Notes: generated from the letters alone by a model not told the origin. Shown: positions 32,148 through 41,152, counted from the stretch's first letter. The stretch is DNA of 64,000 nt from Streptomyces sp. NRRL F-6676 (GCF_000725625.1 NZ_KL647084.1:170745-234744), one strand, 5' to 3'. Translations and numbers: made by a program.

Positions 32148-34220
32148 TCACCGCCGCCCCCGTACCAGCAGGTACAGGAAGTACGGCGTCCCGACCACCG
32201 CTGTCATCAGACCCGCCCCGAGCTGCGCCGGGGCGATCACCGTGCGGCCCAGGACGTCCGCCACGCAGACCAGGGCCGCGCCCAGCAGTACCGCGACCGG
32301 CACGACCCGCACATGCCGGCGGCCCACCAGGGAGCGGGCGGCGTGAGGGGCGACCAGGCCGACGAAGCCGATCGTGCCCGCCGCGGCGACCGCCGTCGCG
32401 CTCAGCAGCACGGCGAGCGCGAGGAGGCCCAGCCGGGCCGGACCGAGGCGCAGGCCCAGGAGCCCGGGCGTGTCGTCGTCGATCGAGACCAGGTCCAGCT
32501 CGGCCCGCCGGACCACGGCCACCACGAGTCCCAGCACCAGCACCGCCGCCACCGGCAGCGCGTCCGGCAGCGTGCGGCCGTACGTCGAACCGGACAGCCA
32601 GGTCAGCGCCTTCGTCGCGTTGAACGGGTCGGTCAGCACGATGAGCAGGCTGATCAGCGCCGTCGTACCGGCGGACACACCGACGCCGACGAGCACCAGC
32701 CGGTGCTGCGGGAACCCGCCCCGCGCGGCGAGCCCGAACACGACGACCGCCGTGACGGCCGCCCCCGCGAACGCCGCCCCGGCCACCCCCCACGCCCCCG
32801 CCGCCGGCACCGAGGTGACCAGCGCGACGGCGCCGAGCGCGGCCCCGCCGGTGACGCCGAGGACGCCGGGCTCGGCGAGCGGATTGCGGGTGACGGCCTG
32901 CACCAGGGTGCCGGACAGCGCCAGCGCCGCCCCCGCGAGAAGCGCGGCGAGCACGCGCGGGACCCGGGTGTCCAAGACGTAGGAGACCGTGCGACCCGCC
33001 CTGCCCTGCGCCCAGTTGACGACGTCGCCGAGGAGCAGCTTGGAGTCGCCGAGGAGCACGGCGGCGACCACCACCACGACGAGGACGACCGCGAGCCCGG
33101 CCACTGTCGCGGCGAACACCGCCCGGCTCGGGATCCGCAACCGGTCCGGCGCGCCCGCCGAGGCGGTGTCCTTGACCCGCAGGGCCATCCCGACCAGGAA
33201 CACCGCGCCGACGACGGCGGTGACGACCCCCGTCGGCACGGCCACGGCGAGCCGCGCGGAGACGACGGCGCGCAGCAGCACGTCCGAGCCGAGGACGAGC
33301 CCCGCCCCGGCCAGCCCGGCGACGGGCACGAGCGCCCGGGCCCGGGTGAACGCCCGGTGGCGGCGGGCCAGCGGCCGGACGAGCGCCGGGGCGCACAGCC
33401 CGACGAACCCGAAGGGTCCGGCGAGCGTCACCGCGGCCGCCGAGAGCAGCGCGGCGAGCAGGACCACCGTGACCCGCGTGCCCCGCACCGGAACGCCGAG
33501 CCCGCGCGCGGCGTCGTCGCCGAGCGCGAGGGCGTCGACCCGGCGCGCCACCAGAAGCAGTCCGACGGCACCGGTCAGCGCCACCGGCAGCATCTGGAGC
33601 ACGCCGTCGAAGCCGTTCTGGCTGATGCTGCCCTGGTTCCACTGGTAGAGGCCCTCGGTGCGCTGCGGGAACAGCAGCAGCAACCCCTGGGTGACGGAGG
33701 TCAGTCCGAGGGCGAGGGCGCTGCCCGCCAGGACCAGCCGGACGGTGCCCCCGCCCGGCCCGGACAGGCCGAGGACGACGGCCGCCGCGGCGAGCCCGCC
33801 GGCGAACGCCACGCCCGAGGAGGCGACCAGCGGCAGGGAGACCCCGCTGACGGTGACCACACCGAGCGCGAGGTACGAACCGGCGTTCACGGCAAGGGTG
33901 TCGGGCGCGGCCAGCACATTGCGGCTGACCGCCTGGAGCGCGGCGCCCGCCATGCCGAGGGCGGCGCCGACGAGCAGTCCGGCGGCGGCCCGCGGCAGCC
34001 GGGAGGCGACGACGACGGAGGCGTCGCCGGCGTCGGCGCGGCCGGTCAGCGCCTTCCACACCTCCGCCGGGCCGACCGCGGCCGTGCCCTGGGTGAGGTC
34101 GACGACGGCGAACGCCACGACCAGGAGCGCGAGCGCGGCGGTCACCGCCGCGGCGCCGGCGGTCCGGGGCGCGGCGGCGGCCTGTGGGCGGGTGACGGGT
34201 GGGGGCGCGGTGACGGTCAC
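32148..34220 (-). CDS. double-length FecCD-type siderophore ABC permease (FhuB-like)
   Basis: A 690-residue membrane protein made of two FecCD permease halves in one chain (about residues 20-340 and 360-690). Each half repeats the family text: RLPRAAAGLLVGAALGMAGAALQAVSRN with FGFVGLCAPALVR in the first, and RVPRVLAALLAGAALALSGTLVQAVTRNPLAEPGVLG with IGFVGLVAPHAAR in the second. It is thus the whole membrane channel, as in FhuB. Start is GTG at 34220, four bases after the binding-protein stop. Operon: ATPase, binding protein, permease, under the iron box at 36077. Confidence 0.93.
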   Translation of the reverse strand: MTVTAPPPVTRPQAAAAPRTAGAAAVTAALALLVVAFAVVDLTQGTAAVGPAEVWKALTGRADAGDASVVVASRLPRAAAGLLVGAALGMAGAALQAVSRNVLAAPDTLAVNAGSYLALGVVTVSGVSLPLVASSGVAFAGGLAAAAVVLGLSGPGGGTVRLVLAGSALALGLTSVTQGLLLLFPQRTEGLYQWNQGSISQNGFDGVLQMLPVALTGAVGLLLVARRVDALALGDDAARGLGVPVRGTRVTVVLLAALLSAAAVTLAGPFGFVGLCAPALVRPLARRHRAFTRARALVPVAGLAGAGLVLGSDVLLRAVVSARLAVAVPTGVVTAVVGAVFLVGMALRVKDTASAGAPDRLRIPSRAVFAATVAGLAVVLVVVVVAAVLLGDSKLLLGDVVNWAQGRAGRTVSYVLDTRVPRVLAALLAGAALALSGTLVQAVTRNPLAEPGVLGVTGGAALGAVALVTSVPAAGAWGVAGAAFAGAAVTAVVVFGLAARGGFPQHRLVLVGVGVSAGTTALISLLIVLTDPFNATKALTWLSGSTYGRTLPDALPVAAVLVLGLVVAVVRRAELDLVSIDDDTPGLLGLRLGPARLGLLALAVLLSATAVAAAGTIGFVGLVAPHAARSLVGRRHVRVVPVAVLLGAALVCVADVLGRTVIAPAQLGAGLMTAVVGTPYFLYLLVRGRR

Positions 34221-34224
34221 GGCG

Positions 34225-35199
34225 CTACTTCGTCAGTGCGCCGACGACGGCGTCGATGTACGCCACCATCGACTCCGGGCCGCCGAACATCCAGATGCCG
34301 TCGGGCAGCCGGCTCACGTGGTCCGCCTTGACGAACTTCAGGGACTTCCACACGGAGTTCTTCGCCAGACCGTCCGCGAACGGGTCGTCGCCGTCGCTGT
34401 CGTTGGAGAGATACGCGAACCGCACGTCACCGAGGCCGGTCAGTCCCTCCACGTCTGTGCTGGCGAGGCCGTAGTTCTTGTCGCCCTTGAGCGTCCAGGC
34501 GTTCTTGAGGCCGATCTCCTCGCTGACCGCGCCGATGAGGGAGCCGCTGGTGTACGGACGGATCGTCACCTGATTCGAGACGACGTAGCCGTCGGCGAAG
34601 GCGTACTTCGCCCCGTCGAGCCCCGCGTCGGCCAGCGCCTTCCTGCCCTCGGCGACCTTGGCGTCGAACGCCTTCCTCACCTCGGCGGCCTTGGCCGTGG
34701 TGCCGGTGGCCTTCGCGACGAGGTCGAGGTTGTCCTCCATCTGCCCGATCGGGTCGGCGGCGTCGGCGGAGCGCAGCGTGAGGACGGGGGCGACCTCGCG
34801 AAGCTGCTCGAGGACGGAGGCGGACAGGTCGGTGGTGGCGACGACGAGGTCGGGGTGGAGCGAGGCGATCGTGTCGGTGCTGGGTTCGCCGCGGGTGCCG
34901 ATGTCCTTGGGGCTGTTCTTCAGCGGGACGGCGGAGTCGTAGGCCTTGTAGCCCTTGACGTCGGCGGCGCCGACGGGGTCGACCCCGAGCGAGACCAGGC
35001 TCTCGACGGCGTTCCACTCGGTGCCGACGACCCGCTTCGCCGGGCCGTCGAGGGTGACCTTGGTGCCGCTCGCGTCGGTGAGCGAGATCTTCTCGGCGGT
35101 CTTCGCCCTGGTGTCGGCGGCGGGTTCGGTGGTGCCGCAGGCGGTCAGGGCGAGGGCCGCGAGGGTGCCGGAGGCGGCGAGGGCGAGGGAGCGTCTCAT
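34225..35199 (-). CDS. iron-siderophore ABC transporter binding lipoprotein (FecB-like)
   Basis: A 324-residue lipoprotein: signal MRRSLALAASGTLAALALTAC with the lipobox LTAC and Cys21 as lipid anchor. The mature part is a class III periplasmic binding protein (KRVVGTEWNAVESLVSLGVDPVGAADV, SLHPDLVVATTD, and the family end VAYIDAVVGAL). It delivers ferric siderophore to the double-length permease. Its ATG overlaps the stop of the ATPase gene by four bases. Siderophore type cannot be read from the sequence. Confidence 0.92.
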   Translation of the reverse strand: MRRSLALAASGTLAALALTACGTTEPAADTRAKTAEKISLTDASGTKVTLDGPAKRVVGTEWNAVESLVSLGVDPVGAADVKGYKAYDSAVPLKNSPKDIGTRGEPSTDTIASLHPDLVVATTDLSASVLEQLREVAPVLTLRSADAADPIGQMEDNLDLVAKATGTTAKAAEVRKAFDAKVAEGRKALADAGLDGAKYAFADGYVVSNQVTIRPYTSGSLIGAVSEEIGLKNAWTLKGDKNYGLASTDVEGLTGLGDVRFAYLSNDSDGDDPFADGLAKNSVWKSLKFVKADHVSRLPDGIWMFGGPESMVAYIDAVVGALTK

Positions 35200-36071
35200 G
35201 ACGGGGCGTGGAGCCTTTCACTGCGGGTGTGGTGGCGGCCGAGCGCGCGGGTGCGCAGCCGGCCGGTGAGGGGGTCGGTGCCGACCTCGATGCGGATGCC
35301 GTAGGTACGGGTCAGCAGGTCGGGGGTGAGGACGTCCTCGGGGGTGCCGTCGGCGAGCACGCGGCCCGCGCCGAGCAGGGTGATCCGGTCGGCGACGGCG
35401 GCGGCCTGGTCGAGGTCGTGCAGGACCACGCCGACGGCGATGCCGTGATCGTCGGCCAGATCACGGATCAGGTCGAGGAGTTCGACCTGATAGCGCAGAT
35501 CGAGGTAGGTGGTGGGCTCGTCGAGCAGGAGGACGCCGGTCTCCTGGGCGAGACAGCTCGCGAGCCAGACGCGCTGGAGCTGTCCGCCGGAGAGGTGGTC
35601 GGCGCCGCGGTCGGCGAGCGCGGTGACGCCGGTCAGGGCGAGCGCGCGGTCGACGGCGGCCGCCCCGCCGGGGTCGGGGCGGCCCCAGCGCCCCCGGTAG
35701 GGGTAGCGGCCGAAGGTGACGACATCGCGGACGGTGAGGCCGCTCGGGGTGGGCCGGCCCTGGGTGAGCAGGGCGACCCGGCGGGCGAACTCCCGTGCGC
35801 TGAGGGCGAGTCCGTCGGCGGGCGCGTCCTCGTCCGGGGCGTCGAGGGCGAGCGTGCCGGTGCGGGGCCGCTGGAGACGGGCCAGCGTGCGCAGGAGCGT
35901 GGACTTGCCGCTCCCGTTCGGGCCCACCAGCGCGGTCACCTCGCCGGGGCGCAGGGTGAGGCCCGCGGCGTGGACGACGTCGACGCCGTCGTACGCCACG
36001 GTCATCTCTCGGGCCGTCAGTTCATGGCCGCGCGAAGGGAAGCCCGCGGCGGGCGCGTCACCTGAAGTCAC
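35196..36071 (-). CDS. siderophore ABC transporter ATPase (FecE/FhuC-like)
   Basis: A 291-residue ATP-binding subunit: Walker A GPNGSGKST at residues 50-58, signature LSGGQLQRVWLASCLAQ, Walker B VLLLDEPTTYLDLRYQ, and the switch His in VLHDLDQA. It powers the FecCD-type permease. The GTG at 36071 lies only six bases from the iron box and has no ribosome site, so the message may be leaderless; an internal ATG with GAGAG upstream (MTVAYDGVDVV) is the alternative start. Confidence 0.92.
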   Translation of the reverse strand: MTSGDAPAAGFPSRGHELTAREMTVAYDGVDVVHAAGLTLRPGEVTALVGPNGSGKSTLLRTLARLQRPRTGTLALDAPDEDAPADGLALSAREFARRVALLTQGRPTPSGLTVRDVVTFGRYPYRGRWGRPDPGGAAAVDRALALTGVTALADRGADHLSGGQLQRVWLASCLAQETGVLLLDEPTTYLDLRYQVELLDLIRDLADDHGIAVGVVLHDLDQAAAVADRITLLGAGRVLADGTPEDVLTPDLLTRTYGIRIEVGTDPLTGRLRTRALGRHHTRSERLHAPS

Positions 36072-36076
36072 GCGAC

Positions 36077-36095
36077 GAAGGTTAGCCTACCCTTA
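36077..36095 (-). promoter_or_regulatory. iron box (DmdR1/IdeR type)
   Basis: Read on the minus strand, TAAGGGTAGGCTAACCTTC agrees with the IdeR/DtxR consensus TTAGGTTAGGCTAACCTAA at 15 of 19 positions. It lies immediately upstream of the ABC operon, so iron-replete DmdR1 should repress the importer. Confidence 0.85.
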
Positions 36096-36248
36096 CTCAT
36101 TCTTCGAACGGGTGGGTCACGTTCTGGAACGGGGCGCGAGGCGGGCGCCGTGGGGCGAGAGTCCCAGGTGGGGGCCGGTGTCGAGTGCGGGAGCGCCCAA
36201 CTCCGTTCGCCGTCGGGCTGGTTGAGGGGCGTCGCCGCCCGGAGGGCG

Positions 36249-36854
36249 TCACTCGCCCGGCTCGGGCATCCCCGTCATCAGTCGCGCATGGCGCAGCAGC
36301 CGCTGTTCGACCTCCTCGGCCGTCGCCACCCCGGAGAGGACGTCGATGCCGTACCCGTCCTCCAGGGCGACGAAGGACCGGGCGAGGAAGTCGGCGGGGG
36401 CGGCCAGGCGGAAGTCGCCCGAGGCCGCGCCCTCCTCCAGCACCTGCTGGTAGAGGCCGGTCTGCTGGGCGAGGAAGGCGGTGTTGCGCGCGGCGGCGGC
36501 CTCCACCCGGAAGGCGACGGGCAGCAGCTCGTACAGCAGCCGGCTGGTCGTCTCGGCCTCGCCGGGGAACGGGATGCCGGACGCGACGCACGCCGAGAGC
36601 CGCGCCCACGCGGTGTCGCACGCCTCCACCGCCGCGCGGCGCCGCAGGACGTAGGTGTCGGTGCCCTGTTCGAACACGGCGACCAGCAGGTCGTTGATGT
36701 CCGGGTAGTAGTACAGGACCGAGGCCGGGGTCAGTCCCGCCTGGGCCGCTATGTCGCGCAGTCGCGCGTTCGTCACCCCGCGTTCGAGCACGGTCTGTGT
36801 CGCGGCCTGCACCAGCTGTGCGCGTCGGGCGGTCTGGTTGCGGGGACGCGGCAT
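36249..36854 (-). CDS. TetR family regulator of the amidase-permease operon
   Basis: A 201-residue TetR protein: RRAQLVQAATQTVLERGVTNARLRDIAAQAGLTPASVLYYYPDINDLL is a standard TetR DNA-binding domain, and the C-terminal part resembles BetI/PsrA-like ligand domains. It is divergent from the amidase at 36949 with a 94-base gap that holds an AT-rich 27-bp dyad (36903-36929). Such TetR proteins beside amidase or polyamine genes usually repress the divergent operon; the ligand is probably an amide or amine, by context only. Confidence 0.87.
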   Translation of the reverse strand: MPRPRNQTARRAQLVQAATQTVLERGVTNARLRDIAAQAGLTPASVLYYYPDINDLLVAVFEQGTDTYVLRRRAAVEACDTAWARLSACVASGIPFPGEAETTSRLLYELLPVAFRVEAAAARNTAFLAQQTGLYQQVLEEGAASGDFRLAAPADFLARSFVALEDGYGIDVLSGVATAEEVEQRLLRHARLMTGMPEPGE

Positions 36855-36902
36855 GCGGTCATCCTCTCACGGCCTCCGGTACGACCTCTTGACGCCCCGG
36901 TG

Positions 36903-36929
36903 TTCGTTAATCAAACTTCGTTTAACGAA
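36903..36929. promoter_or_regulatory. TetR operator between regulator and amidase
   Basis: TTCGTTAA (36903-36910) and TTAACGAA (36922-36929) are perfect inverted arms with an 11-base centre that itself contains AAAC/GTTT arms. The AT-rich block lies 20 bases before the amidase start. Confidence 0.7.
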
Positions 36930-36948
36930 TCACGGAAGGCAGTTCCCC

Positions 36949-37857
36949 ATGGCCTCACCCCTCCCTCTCGCGCTCGTCCAGGCCCCCGCGCCCCCGGCCG
37001 GGAACCTCGACACCTTCGCCTCCGGTCTGGAGCGACTGGCGCGGCAGCGGCCGGCAGTACGCCTGTACGTCCACCCCGAGCTCCACCTCGCCACGGCCGC
37101 CCCCGGCACCGTCCCCGGCGAGGACGGACCGGCCCCCGAGGAACTGGCCCAGCCGCTCGACGGCCCCCTCGACCGGCGGCTCGGCGAGCTCGCCGGTGAC
37201 CTCGGTGTCTGGCTCGCCCCGGGCAGCCTGTACGAGCGGGGCGCGGACGGGAACATCTACAACACCGCCCCGGTGTACTCGCCCGAGGGCCGCCGGGTGG
37301 CCGCGTACCGCAAGATCTGCCCCTGGCGCCCCTACGAGAGGGTCACGCCCGGCACCGAGTTCGTCGTCTTCCAGATGGGCGAGTACGGCCGCGTCGGCCT
37401 GACCATCTGCTACGACGCCTGGTTCCCGGAGATCACCCGCAACCTCGCCCACCTGGGCGCCGAGCTGATCCTCAACGTCGTCCAGACGCCCACCAGCGAC
37501 CGCGAGCAGGAGACCGTCCTGGCCCGCGCCAACGCCCTCACCAACCAGGTGTTCGTCGCCAGCGTCAACGCCGCCACCCCCACCGGGGTGGGGCGCAGCC
37601 TCCTCGTGGACCCCGAGGGCCGCGTCCGCGTCCACGCCCCGGGCGCCGACGACTGCGTCCTGACCGACGTCATCGACCTCGGCGAGACCGCCCGCGTCCG
37701 CCGGTACGGCACCGCGGGGCTCAACCGTCCATGGGAGCAGTTCCGGCCCGGCGACGCCGCACTCGACCTGCCGCTCTACTCCGGCAGGATTGAACCCAGC
37801 ACCTGGGGAGCCGGCCACGGCGGCTCACCCCTCACGGAACGGCACGAAGCCTCATGA
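36949..37857 (+). CDS. carbon-nitrogen hydrolase (aliphatic amidase/formamidase-like)
   Basis: A 302-residue nitrilase-superfamily enzyme with the catalytic triad Glu44 (YVHPELHL), Lys122 (AAYRKICPW) and Cys154 (LTICYDAWFPE). The Cys-Tyr-Asp-x-Trp-Phe-Pro-Glu wording is nearest to the amidase/formamidase and carbamoylase branches rather than true nitrilases. It hydrolyses a C-N bond of a small amide in the cytoplasm. The stop overlaps the permease start by four bases (ATGA), so uptake and hydrolysis of one substrate are coupled. An upstream in-frame extension was rejected since the family starts near MASPLPLALVQ. Confidence 0.87.
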   Translation: MASPLPLALVQAPAPPAGNLDTFASGLERLARQRPAVRLYVHPELHLATAAPGTVPGEDGPAPEELAQPLDGPLDRRLGELAGDLGVWLAPGSLYERGADGNIYNTAPVYSPEGRRVAAYRKICPWRPYERVTPGTEFVVFQMGEYGRVGLTICYDAWFPEITRNLAHLGAELILNVVQTPTSDREQETVLARANALTNQVFVASVNAATPTGVGRSLLVDPEGRVRVHAPGADDCVLTDVIDLGETARVRRYGTAGLNRPWEQFRPGDAALDLPLYSGRIEPSTWGAGHGGSPLTERHEAS

Positions 37858-39233
37858 CCACCACCCCCGAGACCGGGACGACGTCCGGTCGCCTGGTGCC
37901 CAAGCTCGGCCTGCTGTCCCTCGTCGTCTTCGGCCTGGCCTACATGGCACCGGCCATCGTGGTGTCGACGTTCGGCGTCATCGCGGGCACCTCCGGCGGC
38001 GTCGCGCCCACCGCGTACCTCGTCGCCACCGTGGCCATGACGCTCACCGCGCTCAGCTACGGCAAGCTGGCCCGCGACTACCCCGCCTCCGGCTCGGTCT
38101 ACACCTACGCCCGCAAGCTCCTCGGCTCCCGCATCGGCTTCCTCGCGGGCTGGGCCCTGCTGCTGGACTACCTCTTCCTGCCCATGGTCGCCTGGCTGAT
38201 CCAGGCCCTCTACCTCCATGTGCAGTTCCCGGCGCTGCCGACCTGGGCCTGGCTGGTCGTCGTCATCGCCGTCACCACCCTCGTCAACGCGCTGGGCATC
38301 GTGCTGGCCGACCGCGTCAACAAGGTGCTGCTCGGACTGACCAGCCTCGGCCTGCTCGCGCTCGTCGTGGTCTGCGTGCACACCCTGGGCGGCTCCTCCG
38401 CCTCCGACGGGGGGCACGCGCTGTGGAACCCGGCGGCCTCCGTCGGCACCGTCACCGCCGCCGCCGCGATCGCCGCGTACTCCTTCCTCGGCTTCGACGC
38501 GATCAGCACCCTCAGCGAGGAGGTGCGCGACCCCCAGCGCAACGTCCCCCGCGGCATCCTGCTCACCGTGATCGTCGGCGGCGGCATCTTCTTCGTCCTC
38601 TCGCTGCTGCTGCAATGGGTGCACCCCGGTGCCGTCTTCGGCGACGAGTCCACCGCGGGCTACGAGGTGGCGATCCAGGCCGGCGGCAAGGGCTTCGCCA
38701 ACATCCTCAACGCCATCACCCTCGTCGGCGGCATGGCCTCCTGCGTCGCCATCCAGGCCAGCACCAGCCGGCTGATGTACGTCATGGGGCGCGACGGCGT
38801 CCTGCCCCGCCGCACCTTCGGCACGCTGCACCCGAGGCTGCGCACCCCGCTGTTCAATCTGCTGCTCATCGCGGTGATCGGCCTCTTCGCCACCCAGCTC
38901 TCGCTGGAGACGGCCACCTCGTTCATCAACTTCGGCGCCTTCCTGGCCTTCACCCTGGTCAACGTCTGCGTCCTGACCGCCTGGGTCCGGCACCGGCGCT
39001 CCGGCAACCACCGGTCCGTGCTCACCCACGCCGTCCTCCCGGTCCTCGGCGCCGCCGCCGACATCTACCTGCTCACCAAGCTCAGCCACACCGCCGTCCT
39101 GCTCGGCCTGGGCTGGCTGGTCCTCGGCATCGTCTACCTGTGCGTCCTGACCCGCGGGCTGCGCCAGGAGCCGCCGGAGCTCCACCTGGAGGAGACCTCC
39201 TCCGAGGGGACCCGCGTGACCGCGCCGGAGTGA
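37854..39233 (+). CDS. APC family amino acid/polyamine permease
   Basis: A 459-residue membrane protein with about twelve helices. Family text: LSLVVFGLAYMAPAIVVSTFGV, ALSYGKLARDYPASGSVYTYARKLLG in helices 1-3, and FLGFDAISTLSEEVRDPQRNVPRGIL in helix 6 with its loop. It resembles the putrescine importer PuuP. Translationally coupled to the amidase, so it probably imports the amidase substrate. A clear terminator follows at 39262-39288. Confidence 0.9.
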   Translation: MTTTPETGTTSGRLVPKLGLLSLVVFGLAYMAPAIVVSTFGVIAGTSGGVAPTAYLVATVAMTLTALSYGKLARDYPASGSVYTYARKLLGSRIGFLAGWALLLDYLFLPMVAWLIQALYLHVQFPALPTWAWLVVVIAVTTLVNALGIVLADRVNKVLLGLTSLGLLALVVVCVHTLGGSSASDGGHALWNPAASVGTVTAAAAIAAYSFLGFDAISTLSEEVRDPQRNVPRGILLTVIVGGGIFFVLSLLLQWVHPGAVFGDESTAGYEVAIQAGGKGFANILNAITLVGGMASCVAIQASTSRLMYVMGRDGVLPRRTFGTLHPRLRTPLFNLLLIAVIGLFATQLSLETATSFINFGAFLAFTLVNVCVLTAWVRHRRSGNHRSVLTHAVLPVLGAAADIYLLTKLSHTAVLLGLGWLVLGIVYLCVLTRGLRQEPPELHLEETSSEGTRVTAPE

Positions 39234-39261
39234 CCCGACGGCGCCCGACCACACCCCCCGC

Positions 39262-39288
39262 AGGCCCCGGAGCGACCCTCCGGGGCCT
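39262..39288 (+). terminator. terminator of amidase-permease operon
   Basis: AGGCCCCGGAG (39262-39272) and CTCCGGGGCCT (39278-39288) are perfect inverted arms around a five-base loop. Confidence 0.8.
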
Positions 39289-39338
39289 CGCCGTGCCGCG
39301 CGCCCTTCATGTGCCCGATAGGTGCGTGCACCCCGCAA

Positions 39339-39369
39339 CTTGATCTCGATAGGTAGACTGTTGATCAAG
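39339..39369. promoter_or_regulatory. AT-rich dyad upstream of cpeA
   Basis: CTTGATC (39339-39345) and GATCAAG (39363-39369) are perfect inverted arms with 17 bases between, which contain TAGACT, a possible -10. A short palindrome GGTGC/GCACC lies just upstream at 39321-39332. Probable promoter/operator of the antiporter pair. Confidence 0.45.
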
Positions 39370-39406
39370 ATTGCACCAAGAGATCTCAAAAACATGGAGG
39401 GGGTCA

Positions 39407-39895
39407 GTGGTGGGTGCTCCACGCCTGAGCAGTACGCCGTTGCCGGGAATCGGTGTGCGGTACGACCTGACGACACGGGAGAGGCGGCGGCTCTCGGTGG
39501 TGGCCCACCGCGACGGCGCACGGACCCTGAGCGCCTACCGCACGGACGACCCCGACGCCTGCGCCCTGTCCGCGCGGCTCACCGCGGGGGAGGCGGAGGC
39601 GCTCATCGACGCCCTGCGGCCCGCCCACCAGAGCCCCAGCCTGCTCTCCACCACCGAACTCGGACTGGTGGCCGAGCGCATCGAGCTCGCGGCCACCTCG
39701 TACTGGAACGGGCGGTTGCTGGGGGACACCCGGATGCGCACCGAGACCGGCGTCTCCATCGTCGCCGTCCTGCGCCTTGCCGAGGCGATCCCGTCGCCCA
39801 CCCCGGACTTCCGGCTGGCGGGCGGAGACATCCTCATCATGATCGGCACCCGCGAAGGGGTCGATGCCGCCGCGGTCATACTCGGACGGGAGTGA
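39407..39895 (+). CDS. cpeA: RCK_C (TrkA-C) regulator of cation/proton antiporter, CpeA-like
   Basis: A 162-residue cytosolic protein: an N-terminal domain (GIGVRYDLTTRERRRLSVVAHRDG), a linker, and a C-terminal RCK_C domain (RMRTETGVSIVAVLRLAEAIPSPTPDFRLAGGDILIMIGTREG). It matches the KhtT/YhaT type of antiporter regulator. In Streptomyces venezuelae the homologous CpeA was described as a c-di-AMP receptor that acts on the antiporter CpeB; I infer the same here from domain and order. GGAGGGGG precedes two adjacent GTG codons (39407 and 39410); the first was taken. cpeB starts six bases after the stop. Confidence 0.8.
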   Translation: MVGAPRLSSTPLPGIGVRYDLTTRERRRLSVVAHRDGARTLSAYRTDDPDACALSARLTAGEAEALIDALRPAHQSPSLLSTTELGLVAERIELAATSYWNGRLLGDTRMRTETGVSIVAVLRLAEAIPSPTPDFRLAGGDILIMIGTREGVDAAAVILGRE

Positions 39896-39901
39896 GCGCC
39901 T

Positions 39902-41152
39902 GTGCACTCCTCTCCTGTCTTCCTCATCGAGTTCGGCAGCATCATCCTCGGCCTCGGCCTGCTCGGCCGGTTCGCCGCCCGCTTCCAGTTCTCGCCCATC
40001 CCGCTCTATCTGCTGGCCGGTCTCGCCTTCGGGCAGGGCGGGCTGCTGCCGCTCGGCGCCAGCGAGGAGTTCGTGGCGATCGGTGCCGAGATCGGCGTCA
40101 TCCTGCTGCTGCTCATGCTCGGCCTCGAATACACGGCCAGTGACCTGGTCTCCAACCTCAAGACGCAGTACCCCGCCGGGCTCGTCGACGCCGCGCTCAA
40201 CGCCATGCCGGGCGCCGTCGCCGCGCTGCTGCTCGGCTGGGGGCCGGTGGCGGCGGTCGTGCTCGCCGGGGTCACCTGGGTCTCCTCCTCCGGGGTCATC
40301 GCCAAGGTCCTCGGCGACCTCGGACGGCTCGGCAACCGCGAGACGCCGACGATCCTGAGCATCCTCGTCCTCGAGGACCTCTCGATGGCCGTCTACCTGC
40401 CCATCGTCACCGCGCTGCTCGCCGGGTCCGGCCTCGCGGCCGGCAGCCTCACCCTGGCCGTCGCGCTCGGCGTCGCCGGGCTGGTCCTCGTCCTCGCCGT
40501 GCGGTACGGGCGGCTGGTCTCCCGGTTCGTCTCCAGCGACGACCCGGAGAAGCTGCTGCTGGTGGTGCTCGGGCTCACGCTGGTGATCGCCGGGCTGGCG
40601 CAGCAGTTGCAGGTGTCGGCGGCGGTCGGCGCGTTCCTGGTGGGCATCGCGCTCTCGGGCGAGGTCGCCGAGGGCGCGCACCATCTCCTCGCGCCGCTGC
40701 GGGACCTCTTCGCGGCCGTCTTCTTCGTCTTCTTCGGCCTGCACACCGACCCCTCCAGCATTCCGCCGGTACTGCTGCCGGCGCTCGCGCTGGCGGTGGT
40801 CACCGCGCTGACGAAGATCGCCACGGGGTACTGGGCCGCGAAGCGGGCCGGGGTCTCGGCGGGGGCGCGCTGGCGTGCGGGCGGCACGCTCGTCGCCCGC
40901 GGTGAGTTCTCCATCGTCATCGCCGGGCTCGCGGTGACGGCCGGCATCGAACCGTCGCTCGGGCCGCTGGCCACGGCGTACGTACTCATCCTGGTGATCG
41001 TGGGCCCGCTCACGGCACGCTTCACGGAGCCGGTCGCGTTGCGGATCACGGGGCGCCGGCGTGCCCCCGCGAACCGTGGCGACGCGGGGGTGGGGGGTCC
41101 GCGCCCCCACGAGTCGCTGGACACCCCGGAAGACACGGCGGCCCACCCGTAA
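39902..41152 (+). CDS. cpeB: CPA2-type cation/proton antiporter, CpeB-like
   Basis: A 416-residue membrane protein with about twelve helices of the monovalent cation:proton antiporter-2 family (KhtU/YhaU, KefB-like without the RCK part). Key segments: EFGSIILGLGLLGRFAARF, LLMLGLEYTASDL, ILVLEDLSMAVYLPIV and LVARGEFSIVIAGLAV, the first containing the ion path residues of this family in TM helix 5. Starts with GTG six bases after cpeA. Exports K+ or Na+ in exchange for protons, under CpeA control. The last 35 residues are hydrophilic. Confidence 0.88.
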   Translation: MHSSPVFLIEFGSIILGLGLLGRFAARFQFSPIPLYLLAGLAFGQGGLLPLGASEEFVAIGAEIGVILLLLMLGLEYTASDLVSNLKTQYPAGLVDAALNAMPGAVAALLLGWGPVAAVVLAGVTWVSSSGVIAKVLGDLGRLGNRETPTILSILVLEDLSMAVYLPIVTALLAGSGLAAGSLTLAVALGVAGLVLVLAVRYGRLVSRFVSSDDPEKLLLVVLGLTLVIAGLAQQLQVSAAVGAFLVGIALSGEVAEGAHHLLAPLRDLFAAVFFVFFGLHTDPSSIPPVLLPALALAVVTALTKIATGYWAAKRAGVSAGARWRAGGTLVARGEFSIVIAGLAVTAGIEPSLGPLATAYVLILVIVGPLTARFTEPVALRITGRRRAPANRGDAGVGGPRPHESLDTPEDTAAHP

